A stretch of DNA of 64,000 bases from Lytechinus pictus (taxonomy: Eukaryota > Echinodermata > Echinoidea > Temnopleuroida > Toxopneustidae), in assembly GCF_037042905.1 (NCBI RefSeq), contig NC_087249.1, forward strand, positions 14,013,201 through 14,077,200, written 5' to 3'. Of the stretch, positions 45,720-58,500 are shown in pieces. The notes below the pieces were generated by a model. It was not told the DNA's origin and searched no databases. It saw only the letters and a program-made list of their open reading frames with translations. The position numbers and the translations under genes are program-made. Every line of letters begins with the position of its first letter. The first letter of the stretch is position 1.

Positions 45720-47394
45720 TTCATACTTTGTGTAGAGACTTGAACGTTCTTATTGCAATGACCAGAAACGGTTGACTGGAAAACATAGATGACGAAATAA
45801 TCATGTAATATGAACCAGGAATCACGCCTATGTGCATGCAATATGCTCCAAAAACTCCGGTGTTGATTTAACATCAGCCCGGTATCTATACTATGTCCAC
45901 ACCAGAGAAGTATTGAAACAACACCAGTTCAGAGGCGGTGGGGCGAAGTTGAAACTGGGGGAGGGCAGAGAAAAGGGACACTATCTTTAAAAAAATTAAA
46001 AAAAATTGCGTATCCATCCCACTCAAATTTCATGAAACTTACAGCATATGGGACCAGGGGCGGTGGAATTTATTCCTGGGGGGGGGGGGCAAAGCTGAAA
46101 AGAAAGAGACGATAAGTCAAAAGGGGAATTAGGCGCAATGTTTTTCACCATCAGATTACGTTTCTTCCTGGAGTGGATGTTGATTTCGTGCATGGTAATG
46201 CAAAATTTAGCAAACCTTTTTAAGGGGATTTCTGCTGTAAATGTAAAGCTTTTCAAGATTCAATAAATTTATTTTATTTCCATCACAGATATTATCAAAT
46301 ATGCCTTGTACAAAACAATGTCAAATGTATGAAATAAGAGGATCCACTATGAAGCTCTGTTTGTAGAGAGTGGACCCCCTATAGCATATGAATTAACAAT
46401 TAAAGAAAATTTATTCACATCATAATAGCCTACAGTTATAGGGTTAGGATTAAAAATAGGATTAGATTCTATTCCGCGAGCGAGCAGATTTGAAACATAT
46501 TGTAAGTCGAATAAAAATTGTTTCATGGTCTATTCTGGTGCTATTAGTGTGTTTTTGTAGTGTATTTAAAAAATGTAGAAAATTCCTTCCTTCGATTTAT
46601 TTCAGAAATGATGTTGTTTGTGGAAGAGAAAGTGAAGTTCCTTCACGAAATGCACTCTTTTTTTGGAATGAAGAAGAAAAAAAAACCAGGGCAACATTAT
46701 TGCGGAAAAAAAGTTGGAAAGGCGGCAGACTAAATACCCTATTTTTATATAAACCATTTCTTGAATTTAATTTACCCAGTAATTTCTACTCTGAACTGTA
46801 TTTATATAGCAGTGCCCATTCAAGGGCAAATAAGGGGAAATTATGATAATAAAAAAATATATATTCCACAATACATGAAATACGTAACAAAATAAAAGAA
46901 AATCAACTTCTTCCTCCTCATGGTACTGCAGTCAAACTTCACAAGCTGTGAAAACGCGATAAAATTGCTGCAGGAGTGTGCGGCTATTGATGAATTAACA
47001 TTAGTAATGTGCCCCCCCCCCCCCCCATTTGAATCTTGCCGTCTTAAAACTATCAACCGAATAGCTTCACGTGTGTCTATTGGACACCATAGGAGATTTC
47101 ATTCTGCCATAGTCCTTGAAAGGAAAGAGTATTCGAAGCAGTCCTCTTTTGTTGTTGGGATTAACATGCGCAGATTAAAAATGAATTGTTACCTTACAAA
47201 GGGATTTGTATTCCCATGGGGAATTCAGGGCAAGTGACCCCTTCCCCCACTCTCCTCGCGCAAAGTCTGTTATTTGAGGAATTTATATCGAGGTGCTTTA
47301 TCGTGTTTATCAATTAACGATGTTCGCTGCGATATGAAATTTCCTTTGATTTCATCAATTGCTGTCCCTTTTGCCGATGTAAAAAATTCTGATC

Positions 47395-47466
47395 AGGGGA
47401 CACCCGGGTTTGAACCGGGGACCTCTCGATCTGCAGTCGAATGCTCTACCACTGAGCTATATCCCC
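47395..47466 (-). tRNA. tRNA-Cys (GCA), intact
   Basis: Full length with the T-loop variant GGTTCAAACCC seen also at 32349. TTTTTT follows about 10 nt past the 3' end. It is the rightmost copy; its flank matches the one around 41640-41805. Confidence 0.95.
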
Positions 47467-47947
47467 TTCGTGCCTTCTCATGGGTAGCACAGAACCTAGG
47501 TTCTTTACAGCAATGGATAGAAACAGATGGTTGAGCACAACTGACGCAACCAGCGTGTAAACACAAATAAGAGCCACGCCCACTTATCTGTCGACCTATT
47601 CAGGAAATGCGTACAATATATATACCCGTACCTTTCTCCGTACTCAGTCAGAGTGCAGTGCAGTGGTGATTCCTTTATTATTTTTAATCATGCAGATCCA
47701 GTAGCAGTATAGCGCCCGCCTCGGTCAATGTTATGCATAGAAATATCTAGGCATATTCTAACTGGAATATCTCTATGATGTTATGCAAATAGATTGGAAG
47801 ATTCGTGTTTATATTTCCATGGCATGACAGGCCAGGTTAAACTTGAAAATAGAAATGCTCTATTAGAAATGTAGACCACATTTTTTTTTCTTGACAAACT
47901 CTCGGGTATTGAGGAATAATATTGATCCACATATGTCAACAGTTTTT

Positions 47948-48260
47948 GTCGACGAGGAACATATTCATTCAAGTGAAAGGGCTAATTGTCCCTTTAGTTG
48001 CAATTAGACTTTCGTTTAATATTTGAAATATTGAAATGGGAAAAAAAGAAAAAAGGAAGAAATCACATATAGACTGACTGAAAAGAAGAATTTTATACAG
48101 GCCTACAATCCTACAATATGCATGTAGAACTAATTCTCTTTTACACCTCATTGATAAGATAAGAGATCCCCTACGCGTCCTAGAGCAGTTCATTTTGGGG
48201 TCCCCGCCCCCCCCCCCCCATATATGCACCTTCCCGAATTATATAGCAGACTGAAATGCC
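47948..48260. repeat. Segment duplicated at 50050-50328
   Basis: Shared blocks include TCGACGAGGAACATAT (variant in the other copy), AGTGAAAGGGCT, CCCTTTAGTTGCAATTAGA, CCTACGCGTCCTAGA and TGCACCTTCCCGAATTATAT. Both copies are in the same orientation about 2.1 kb apart. Confidence 0.9.
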
Positions 48261-48307
48261 ACCGTGCTAAATTTTGTAGGCTTTCATTATTGTAGTGGGC
48301 CCGTAGT

Positions 48308-48356
48308 AGTAGTAGTAGAAGTAGTACGTATTAGTAGTAGTAGTAGTATAGTAGTA

Positions 48357-48421
<65 letters not shown>

Positions 48422-48534
48422 CGTAGTAGTAGTAGTAGTAGTAGTAGTAGTATAGCTAGTAGTAGTAGTAGTATACGTTGTCATCATAATTTACTACATT
48501 ATCATCATCATCATTATTATTATTATTATTATTA

Positions 48535-48573
<39 letters not shown>

Positions 48574-48590
48574 CGGAGTAGTAGTACTTA
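48308..48590. repeat. TAG/ATT trinucleotide microsatellite
   Basis: Long runs of TAG interrupted by GTA, TCG and a block of ATT units. It produces spurious poly-Val and poly-Thr reading frames. Confidence 0.97.
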
Positions 48591-48867
48591 GTATAGTATT
48601 ATCATTATTATTATTTAAATTTTTGTAGCATAGTATAGTAGTAGTATTTTTATTGTCATTCAACATAACATCATCTGCAGAGTGTTCTCATAAAGTCATA
48701 TTCACACGAAAAAGTCCAATCCATAAATTTAGGAGTTTTGATAGGCGTGGTTATTTTGTTTGAATGGGAACAACGCACGATCTGGGACATGCTCTATCGA
48801 CGCACGACAAAACAATAAAACCCGTGACGTGATGACAGACGGTCGATCACATGATAGGCATAGCAAT

Positions 48868-48875
48868 CACGTGAT
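48868..48875. promoter_or_regulatory. TCACGTGA palindrome, CLEAR-type E-box core
   Basis: TCACGTGA is the core of the CLEAR element bound by TFEB/MITF-family factors at lysosomal gene promoters. It lies about 110 bp before a possible 5'-UTR splice donor (48979) of the hexosaminidase gene, a classic lysosomal target. ATCACATGAT nearby (48846-48855) and CCGTGACGTGATG (about 48821-48833) are related boxes. The link to this promoter is inference. Confidence 0.45.
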
Positions 48876-48889
48876 TTTCAGCTATCTAG

Positions 48890-48978
48890 CTCGAGTCGTG
48901 TCTGTTGAATTTCTACTACGGCTACGCTCAAAAACGGGATACAGTTCCATAATTCTGACAAGTCAACAACCTAATTCG
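48890..48978 (+). other. Candidate untranslated first exon of the hexosaminidase gene
   Basis: Sequence from about CTCGAGTCGTG to CTAATTCG is followed by the donor GTGAGT at 48979. A pyrimidine-rich acceptor, TTCTTCTTGTAG, ends at 52296, just upstream of the start codon at 52305, so a 5'-UTR intron of 3.3 kb is possible. The 5' end is unknown. Confidence 0.35.
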
Positions 48979-49104
48979 GTGAGTAATAAGCAAGATCTTT
49001 ATAAATGTGCCAAAATGACCAGTGCCCAATAGGCCTATGCGATCATAATCACAAAACCCGGCATGCCAGGGCCGCGACGCCGACGGGGCCGGGGTTGGGG
49101 ACAC

Positions 49105-49330
49105 TGTGAGTGTGCACTGTGAGCATGGTGAGTGTGACTGTGAGTGTGAGTGTGACTGTGAGTGTGACTGTCGAGCTAGTGTCAGTGACTGACAATGACA
49201 TTGACAGTCACTCACAGTGTCTATGTCAAGTAATTTGTCAGTCACTGGCACTGAGGCTAGCACTGTGTCATTGTGTCATCAGTGACAGTGTGAGTGTCAC
49301 TGACACTGGCAGTGGCACTGCACTCCCCTT
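49105..49330. repeat. Degenerate GTGACTGTGA / CACTGACA simple repeat
   Basis: Alternating GTGAGTGTGACTGT units turn into TCACTGACACTGGCAG-like units. The frames across it are repeat artefacts. Confidence 0.9.
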
Positions 49331-49429
49331 CTTTCATTTTTTTCATGTCTAAGTTTAGGTCACTCACACGTTTTGCGAGGTTAGTATGCTAGCCTATACT
49401 ATAGCCTAGGCAGGGCTCGACACTAGCGC

Positions 49430-49660
49430 CGGTCCGACGGTCCCGGCCCAGACCGGTAAAAATCGCTGTCGGGCAAGTATATTTTCAGAAATAGCAAGAT
49501 TTACTGGTCCGACATGACCAGTAAAAAATATCATTGTCGGGCCAGTAATTATTCTAAAAATAGCAAGATTTATGGGTTCGACATGACCAGTAATAAAAAC
49601 CATTGTTAGGCCAGTAACTTTTCCAGAAATTGTCAAATTCACTGGTCCAACATAAACATA
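49430..49660. repeat. Tandem repeat, period about 70 bp, three and a half units
   Basis: Units share GGTCCGACATGACCAGTAAA, ATTGTCGGGCCAGTAA and AGAAATAGCAAGATTTA, with growing divergence along the array. Confidence 0.85.
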
Positions 49661-49828
49661 CAAAATATTCCATGACTCAAATTGCAAACAATTTTCCTCC
49701 CGTTAAATTCTGTCATTCACACACAGAATACACACAGAATGAATCGCATGTAATTTTTACTAGGGTAACATACTGTACATGTACAGTGTACATGAAGCCA
49801 GCCACACAGCCCACATGGTAAATTTTCT

Positions 49829-49920
49829 ACTGGCTGCACGAACGAAACTTGGCTAACCTCTGGCAGAAATCTCACACAGAACTGTCAAAATTCACAGTTC
49901 ACACTCATGAAAAGCTCTTA
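49829..49920. repeat. Block duplicated at 50331-50420
   Basis: GGCTGCACGAACGAAACTTG and the following sequence to CTCATGAAAAGCTCTTA is found again after the second copy of the 47948-48260 segment. The local order of blocks was thus rearranged by more than one event. Confidence 0.9.
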
Positions 49921-50049
49921 AAAATATAATGTCCATATTTCCTAAAAATTGGGGTAACTCTGTCATTTTTAAGCAGTAAAAGGAGAAATTTTCACTTCTG
50001 TTTTAGTTCAAACAGATCGGGTTTCGAGTGATATCGTCTGAATACATGG

Positions 50050-50328
50050 TAGTCGACAAGGAACATATTTATGACAAAGTGAAAGGGCTATAATTGCCCC
50101 TTTAGTTGCAATTAGATTTTTGTTTAATATTTGAAAAATTGAAATAGGAAAAAAAAAGAAATAAGGAAGACTGAAAAGAAGAATTTTATGTAGAACTAAT
50201 TCTCTTTTACACCTCATAAGATAAGAGATCCCCCTACGCGTCCTAGAACAGTTCAATTTGGAGTCCCCCGGCCCCCCCCCCCATACATGTATATGCACCT
50301 TCCCGAATTATATAGCAGAGTGAAATGC
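50050..50328. repeat. Second copy of the 47948-48260 segment
   Basis: The same block order with small deletions; it ends in CCGAATTATATAGCAGAGTG and continues into the duplicated block that starts GGCTGCACGAACG. Confidence 0.9.
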
Positions 50329-51666
50329 TGGCTGCACGAACGAAACTTGGCCAACCTCTGGCAGAAATCTCACACAGAACTGTCAAAATTCACAGTTCAC
50401 ACTCATGAAAAGCTCTTACAATGTCCATATTTCCTAAAAAATGCTGAGCGCCTAGAACGCAACCAGCAGTAAACAAGCAAGCATATAAATAATATCGCGC
50501 GCCCTCTCGCAGCTGTCTACATATATCACCCACGAAAACCTGGATGTGTGATTCAACCTTCTTTGGCATCAACAATTAAATATCGTATTATTTTTATAGA
50601 AAGACAAACTGTCATAGCAAAAATGATTTCACTAGGAATGTAAAATCTAATGTCTGAATAATAAAAAAGTCCATGGAAGTTTCGCGGGTGTTGTGCCTTC
50701 CACTTTCCTGTGTACGATGCTTGAGTTGGAACCTTGAGTGGCACCCTCGGTATATCGATCGGCCAGTTTTGTTTGCAATTTTGAAAGCGAGTGAACGAAC
50801 CCGGCCTTTTCCCCCCTCTTTTGAGGGTCTGGCTACTGCCTCGATGTCAGGATTCTGCTGTCCCTTAGACCTTCATCCATAGACTCGAGATGGATGCATG
50901 ATTTCTTTTTTTTTCTTTAATTTTGGGTGTTTTTGGTACCCCAACCTTGAAGGTACCCATGTTAGTATTTGTTAACTGTGGCAGCCTATGTATGGTTACC
51001 TTCTGGCCTGGGCTCTGGCCCACTCTCTGGGTTAATCTTAAGGGAGAGGCTTCGATTCTAACTTTTTGTGTGTCCGGACCAAAGATTTTAAACAGCCATT
51101 TGGAAAGATTAAGCAACAAGCAAAGTCTCATTAATTTTTAGTACAAAATGGTAGGCAATTTTAGTATAGAGAACATAATTGAAGAAGATTACAGCTATTG
51201 ACAATTCATATTTTTTGTGTAGACTCTAATCCAAAAGGCAAAGACAAAAAAAAGAAGGCTTCAAATTTTAAAGAGTTCTGCCACCCCACCCCATTCTATA
51301 GCCTCTTGTCATGCTTGTCGAGGCCCTGGCGGCTGATATGTCCTCTAACTTGCGAAACGAGTAGGCCTGCAAGTGCGGAGTTAGCCAAGGTCTCTTGACA
51401 TATGAGTTGAGTTTCACTGACTTTCTTTTTGTCTTTCCTTGTTTGAACTAATATTCTGACCAAAAATTGGTCAGTGAAAGTCATCCAATTAGTGCAGAGG
51501 CGGAGGGGTTACTTCTAGGCCTCCATGTAGTAGGCCTACTAGTATTACACATAGATTAGCCATTTATGAGCAATGCTGTCACCTGAAATTTTGAATGTTC
51601 AGACAATGATTACTTGAATGAATTCATGCTGATATATTGCAACTTTCATCTAAAAGTTACAGAAAC

Positions 51667-51748
51667 AGTCGAGTTCAAACTTTGTTCCTCTCTCATAAAT
51701 TGTAATTCTTTGATGAGAGAGGAACAAATGTAAACTTTGAACTCGACT
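51667..51748. repeat. Inverted repeat with long arms
   Basis: AGTCGAGTTCAAACTTTGTT and CCTCTCTCAT are mirrored by ATGAGAGAGGAACAAATG and CTTTGAACTCGACT with a few extra bases. It forms an imperfect hairpin of about 82 nt. Confidence 0.8.
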
Positions 51749-52304
51749 ATCATATTCACGAAAATGAATATTTCAATGGTTATTGATTATATGCATACAT
51801 TCGTGAAGTGCTATTTAAAAAATATGGACCTGTGTGCAATATGAGTCACCACTTTTTATCATTAAATTTTTTTTCTCATCAACCAAAGGATTTTAAAGCA
51901 GTTTTACAATCTCTTTTCTTAGTTCTTGGAGGATTAAATTTGAATTAACGTAATTTCATGTAATAAAATACAAAAGAACAAGTGGGGATACACTGTATGA
52001 CATCATCAGTTTGCTAATTTGTATATTCATGAAGACAAAGGCACTCTTTCACTGAAATACGGCAAATCTTTCAAATATCATAATTTTGTTTGTCAAATTT
52101 TGATCAAATTTTCATTGATTTCTTTGTCTGATTTTTCTTTACCTGTTCAAATCAGACTGGAGTACCCCTCTAAGCCCCTTTGGTTTTAGTCCTGTTCCTT
52201 TATAGAGTTCTTGATGATTTGCTCCTGATGGCTGGTATAAAAGTTACTGCACTGAGAAATTTTTAAATAATTTTTTACTCTCTTTTCTTCTTGTAGATAA
52301 AAAG

Positions 52305-52501
52305 ATGGCTGGTGGCTGGATGCAGATAGCATTGGTTGCCCTGTTCTTGGGTGTGTGCCTGGCATCGCTGAGTGAGAATGAAGGTTCTAGATTTCTAAAG
52401 AAGCCAGTTACTCCTTCCGCTCATGGCTCTCCTTGGCCCATGCCTCAATCCATCTCTGTGATGCCCGATGTCTACGATTTAGCTGCACAGAATGATTTTA
52501 C
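52305..52501 (+). CDS. Hexosaminidase coding exon 1: signal peptide
   Basis: ATG at 52305 follows a likely acceptor (TTGTAG) by 8 nt. It encodes residues 1-65 and ends at donor GTAAGT within a Thr codon. WPMPQSI matches the conserved start of the mature hexosaminidase. Confidence 0.92.
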
Positions 52502-55500
52502 GTAAGTAGACGAATAATGTTTTTCCCAATGGTAAGTAGGTCAGGTGTTTTTTTTTTAATACCCATAGAAGTACAGCGGGGAAAATATACATGGGGGCTT
52601 GGGGTGATTTTGCCCCCTGCCCCAAAATGCTCTAAAGAGCCCTAGAAACTCATAAAAAGGAGCCCTGGAAAATCTCCATTCATTGCATTGTTATTGCTTA
52701 TCCAATGATTCAAATTTAGGCAATACAGTTGTGAAAATTAGTCCACAAAAATAATGAATTTTTTTTTTGCCTGAAGTACAGTGTCTCCTTTGAAGGGTAT
52801 ACAAACCATCAGCCTTAAAGGTAAATGCTAGTTTTGGTAACGATATCAAAATGAGTTCGTACAGAATCCAATGAAATGACCACCAAAGTGTCTGTTTGTA
52901 TAAATAAAACGCATGTGCCAAAGGATTCTGGAAGAAATTGTGTAATTGCTGAGAAATCAGCAAATAAGCACAGGATTCGGGTAGAGCGTCGGGCCCGACG
53001 CTCAAAGCAATAATTATACACTGTCCCACGTGCGCTTATCTGTGTTGGGGAAGTTCAGTCTGAACATTTTTCAGCGTAGATTTCAAGATTTCACAAAGTT
53101 CAGTTTATGTAACTGTACCAGATCTAGATCCTCGATGATATACTGACAATTAAGCCTGGTTTTACAGACTTTCTCATGAAATCAGTGTTTACTGCAACTA
53201 CTGGAATTTCTCTTTAATAGCCCCACCTCCAGCCCTCAAGTACTCATATCTGGCCAGGGTCATTACCCATAATGCAATATTCTTAGAAGTGTAGTTTTGT
53301 AAAATACATGTAGGCCTACTTGCATTGTAACACACTACTAACTCACCACCCAAGACATTTGTACTGGTCAGAGAAAATGTGTTTCCAATAAGCGATAGCT
53401 AGGTACCTCTCCTCTCAAAACATTTTACTCTCTCTACACAAATGCAATTATAGGATAATTTATCCACAGTATTTACCAAATCATAACTCTACAGTAGTCA
53501 ATGAGAGAAAACACACAGCCTGTATTGGTCAGTTTGCCCCCCCCCCCTCTAAGAAACACTTTAATACAATTTCTCATTAATGCTAGAAATTGCAAATGGA
53601 TTATTATCACATTATTACATAGGATTCTGTTCAAACTCGGGTTTTGATTGTTGCCACAACTGACATTTATGTTTAAATGGGTCCTAATGAATGAAGAAAT
53701 TAACAAATATTAAAATCTAAATTAAAAACAGTACATAGACATACAATACTGTACATAATAGTAAAAAAAAAAAGAAGATGCACAATTATTAACTACAACC
53801 CTATGATGAAGAATGAAATAGCCATAAATTTACAATTATGTGTTCATATGATGATTCAGAACTATGAGCCTTCTTTTCATTTTTTCCAAAATCGGGTTGT
53901 AGGCCAATCGTAAGGTGTAGTGGCCGTTATTAACTATTTTGGGAACACTGTTCTCTGATAAATGCAGGTTGTCAGCCAGCAAGGTACAGTGTGATATATT
54001 GAACAGTGCTTTCAAGCGTTATCGAGCCATTATCTTCAACCGACCAGAAGCTAGGAAAACACCCAAGGCATCTAAACACTTGAAGTTTTCTGCTAATAGC
54101 ATCTTGAGTGGACTAGATGTTGCTGTGAATGAGCCTTGTCCGGATTATCCCGACCTGGAATCTGATGAGAGTTGTAAGTTTCATGTCATCAACTACTTTG
54201 ATAATTTTGTATATCCCGTATTTATGATTCTCGATCAAACTGTTATGTGCTAACAATCGTATGCAACAACAGAGTTATCAACTTCTTTTGTTCAACGTCA
54301 ATGGGAAACATGTATGTGGAATCCAATTTCCTGAACTGGTAACTGATTTTGATTAGTTAAAGTCAATTCCTTAAATATTTCTTTTCTTTTCTTCTTGATG
54401 TATTCTCAAACTTATTCAGACATAGTGAGCAATGGCAGTAACAAAGCCTTCATATGTGATGAGGCCACGTCTGCACACCAAATCTTAACCTGAGGTTAAG
54501 TTTTTGAAATGACAGCATAACTTAAAAAGTATATGGACCTAGTTCATGAAACTTGGCCATAAGGTTAATCAAGTATTACTGAACATCCTGCCTGAGTTTC
54601 ATGTCACATGACCAAGGTCAAAGGTCATTTAGGGTCAATGAACTTAGACCATGTTGGGGGAATCAACATCAAAATCTTAACCGAAGGTTAAGTTTTTGAA
54701 ATGTCATCATAACTTAGAAAATATATGGACCTAGTTCATGAAACTTATACATAAGGTTAATCAAGTATCACTGAACATCCTGCTTGAGTTTCACATCACA
54801 TGACCAAGGTCAAAGGTCATTTAGGGTCAATGAACTTTGGCCGAATTGGGGGTATCTGTTGAATTACCATCATAACTTTGAAAGTTTATGGATCTGATTC
54901 ATGAAACTTGGACATAATAGTAATCAAGTATTACTGAACATCCTGTGCAAGTTTCAGGTCACATGATCAAGGTCAAAGGTCATTTAGGGTCAATGAACTT
55001 TGGCCAAATTGGGGTATTTGTTGAATTACAGCCATAAATTTGAAAGTGTGTTGGTCTAGTACATAAAACTTGGACATAATAGTAATCAAGTATCACTGAA
55101 CATCCTGTGCGAGTTTCAGGTCACATGATCAAGGTCAAAGGTCATGTTAGGTCAAAGAACTTTGGCCACGTTGGGGGTATTTGTTGAATTGCCATCATAT
55201 CTCTATAAGTGTATTGGTCTAGTTCATAAAACGTGGAAATAAGAGTAACCAAGTATCACTGAACATCTTGTGCGAGTTATAGTAGTTTTCAAAATCAGCA
55301 CTGCTGCTATATTGAATCGCGTGATGCAGGTGAGACGGCCAGAGGCATTCCACTTGTTATGTTACTCATTCCTTCTACGTAAATGCAGCATCTCTTTCTT
55401 TGATTAGTGATTTTTCATACCACCTCGCATAGTGAATTCAAGAACACAGTGAATGTATTGAAAATGCAGGTCAATTCACAATGAACAGCTGAGAGGTATT

Positions 55501-58500
55501 TTGTCCAAATTTTGGGAACGGGCCACAGGGACAGCAGATCATCCTAAGTTTTCTGAGCTTACGGAAAATTGCAAATACGTCATTTGTCCACGACATTGCT
55601 GTTTTGATTCACCAATTTCGACAAAGACTTCTTTGTTGCTAATTGTCATGAAGGGCACTCGACAATACATGTTCTATGTCCTTGAAAGCGTTCTACGTCG
55701 CGGTGCAAAAAGTCCCAAGTGTAATGAGATTTCTTCTGAAATTTTAAATTGTTTATAACTTTCATTGCTCCTGTTTATTGTTATTTGATAAATAAAGTTG
55801 TGAATTAATATTGACCCTTTCTATTTTTTTTTACAGACACTCTGATGGTCTCTGAGCCTGTTGCTAATCTAGCTGCTAAAACTGTATGGGGAGCCTTAAG
55901 AGGTATGTTTTGTAAGGCAGAAAAAATGGTTTGTTTTCCATAACTGACCAGCCCAAGTAAAACCTGCCAATTGTAATATTTGTATTCTAATTTAACCGGT
56001 AAAGAATATTTCCTCTGACCCTGATTCTGATAATTTTTGTCATTTTTAAAGAAAAATATGGTGAATGGCATGGTAGCACATTAGTAGAGGATACAAGCAT
56101 CTGACCAACCCTCATGCTCCATTTTATGTGTGATGCCTCTTTGATACATGTACATGAGGAACCCCTGCTGCATGCGCCAGAAAACGTAGATCTACCGCGT
56201 AATAACTGTAATATTTTCTCTGTTATGGAACGCAAACATTATTTTGCCTAAAGAAAGGGGCAGCATACCATACCATAATTTGCTTTCATGAAATACTTCT
56301 ATTACGTCTATAAAAATTACAATATGAATATTTATGTGAATGTCTAAAACTTGAATTCTTGAATTAAAATTTAACAAAGTTATACAGTATAGACATTATA
56401 TAAATTTTCATTGATTGATTCTTTGTTTGAATTTCAATTTGGTCGTTATTTTATCTTTGCTGTTCTGGTTAAGATCATATTACAGTCCAGTAGTGTTACA
56501 ATGTATAAGCCAAAACTTTTGATGGGGTCAGACATAGATATTGGGGCAAAATTTCTTAAAAGCTGTGAACGAGCAAAGGCAAGCATGTGAGCAAAACTTT
56601 TGACCTTTTCAATTTCAGAATCTAAAATCATTTCATAGATTTTGACTTAAAATTCATAGATTTTTATGTATTTCACACTTTCCTTTCATTTTCATTCCTT
56701 TTATCGTATTTTTGTAATCATGAAAATTTTTGGGCCGGTCCATGGCCCCCAAACCCCTTCATCTGTACATCAATGCTATAATTCCATGTATTTATTTAAT
56801 CTTTTCAGGTCTGGAAACATTCAGTCAGCTCATTTATGATGGAGCATTAGCTGGTCAGGTGTGTATAAAGTATATACTTCAATTACTCTATTTGAATAGA
56901 TGGACTGAAAATGAGTCTTTTGCATTTATTTTCACCATTGAACGCCCGTAGACCTGTTTCATTCGCATTGTTACAGAAATATGTACATGTATTCGTGTGA
57001 TTTCCTTTTGGCCACAAACGAGCGTGTGTTTTCTGTACTCTTATCTTCTTATTTACTTTGAGGCATTTTATCATTCAATCATTTTCTGCCTGTATGATGT
57101 AATATGCATTCTTTCTATAGTGTGAACATTTCAACTAGAGCTTGATATCATAGTTGATTGACCACTTTTGCATGTACTGTAAATTTATGATCCCATTTAC
57201 AAGAATTTCCCACTTCAGAGGCGTCTGCATGGATACATGTACATTCACTTTCAAAAGCACAATGTTAGGTACCGGTACCTATTGTATGTTCTTTATAAGA
57301 AAAAAAATCAATGCAACCTCATTAAATCTGGACATCTCAAACAGGAAGTCAATTAAAAAGAGAAAATCATCCTCAATGACAATACAAAGGTTCAGGTTCT
57401 TTGTTAGCAGCTATGACTCATATCTCACAGTAGTAAAAGAAGAGCTTTCATCAAAGGCTCTGGGACTACATGTAGGTCAAACGTTACCCCCTTTTCTTTT
57501 TCACTATTGTACAGGGTTCCTCCTAAGATTATCAAGATATTGTATAAATAGAAAGCCGGGGACACTAGATTAATTACTGGCATGAATAGCAAGTTGAAAC
57601 TGCATTACAATAGAATCTCTTCTGGGTGTCATTGTGGTGGATCAATTAATGACAAGATGTGACTATTTTGTGTGGAGAAAATTTCTAGTCAGCCATTTTT
57701 AAAGGACAGTCAAACATGGTTTACTGACTATCCGTCTGTAAACACCCATCATTTTGTTCCCCTTTAAATGTTGTTTCCTGTTGACTGGTGAATTACATTG
57801 TCCTGTCCAGAAAGCCTGTTTGCCATTTTTCTGAAGCCCGGTTTAACTTAAACCATGGTGTAACGCTGTGCTAGAATTATGGGAAGCCAAAAATGCCAAA
57901 TTTTGTAAACATTGTGTATTGAGTTCCAAAAGTTCATTGTGCTCTTTCATCATGCGATATGATGAAGAGAACTAATTCAGTAATCATTCCCAGACAGATA
58001 TGAATTATCCAATTAACATATGAGCTTATAAATCCAACATGTACTGTTAAAGATTAGTGCCACAATTGGCTATCCATAGTTAGACCACAACTTAAAACTC
58101 GAGTTTAAATTGAACTCAAATTCATTGGGGCATTTCATGAAAATTGTCATCTCTGACTAAATTGTCAGTGCTGTCAATATCAGTGAAATCCTTGGTTTTG
58201 ATTGGTTGAGAGGCGATGGCTTCTGACTGTTACTATGGTAACTGTTGGTGAAAGACAAAGTTGTCAGAGCTCACAACTTTTATGAAACGTTCCCCAAAAT
58301 ATGGTCCCATCTGTCTATAGAGACCACCTTTATTGTCTCCCTTGGTTGGTCTTTCTAAACATGTTTCACTGTCTAAATTATCATTAAACCCCATAACAGA
58401 AAATGTGACGTTTATATCAATTATTTTCCTTTTTACAGCTTGTCGTAAACAAGACATCAATCACAGATTTTCCACGCTTCAAATATCGCGGTCTCCTGGT

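Larger units (their letters stand above)
45720..48867. other. Region between the tRNA locus and the hexosaminidase gene
   Basis: Apart from the tRNA at 47395 no gene is recognised. It contains a fragment of the CACCGGTGTTGATTTAACA element (about 45847-45930), G- and C-runs, a GCGAGCGAGC motif near 46476, the first copy of a local duplication (47948-48260) and a TAG-type microsatellite (48308-48590). Confidence 0.5.

Noticed and set aside
47274-47534. Open frame with GTPGFEPGTSRSAVECSTTELYP
   Set aside because: This is the antisense strand of the tRNA-Cys gene at 47395-47466 read as protein, a well-known false ORF; the same applies at 33331-33552 and 44768-44965.
48264-48487. Poly-Val and poly-Thr open frames
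   Set aside because: Artefacts of the TAG trinucleotide repeat.
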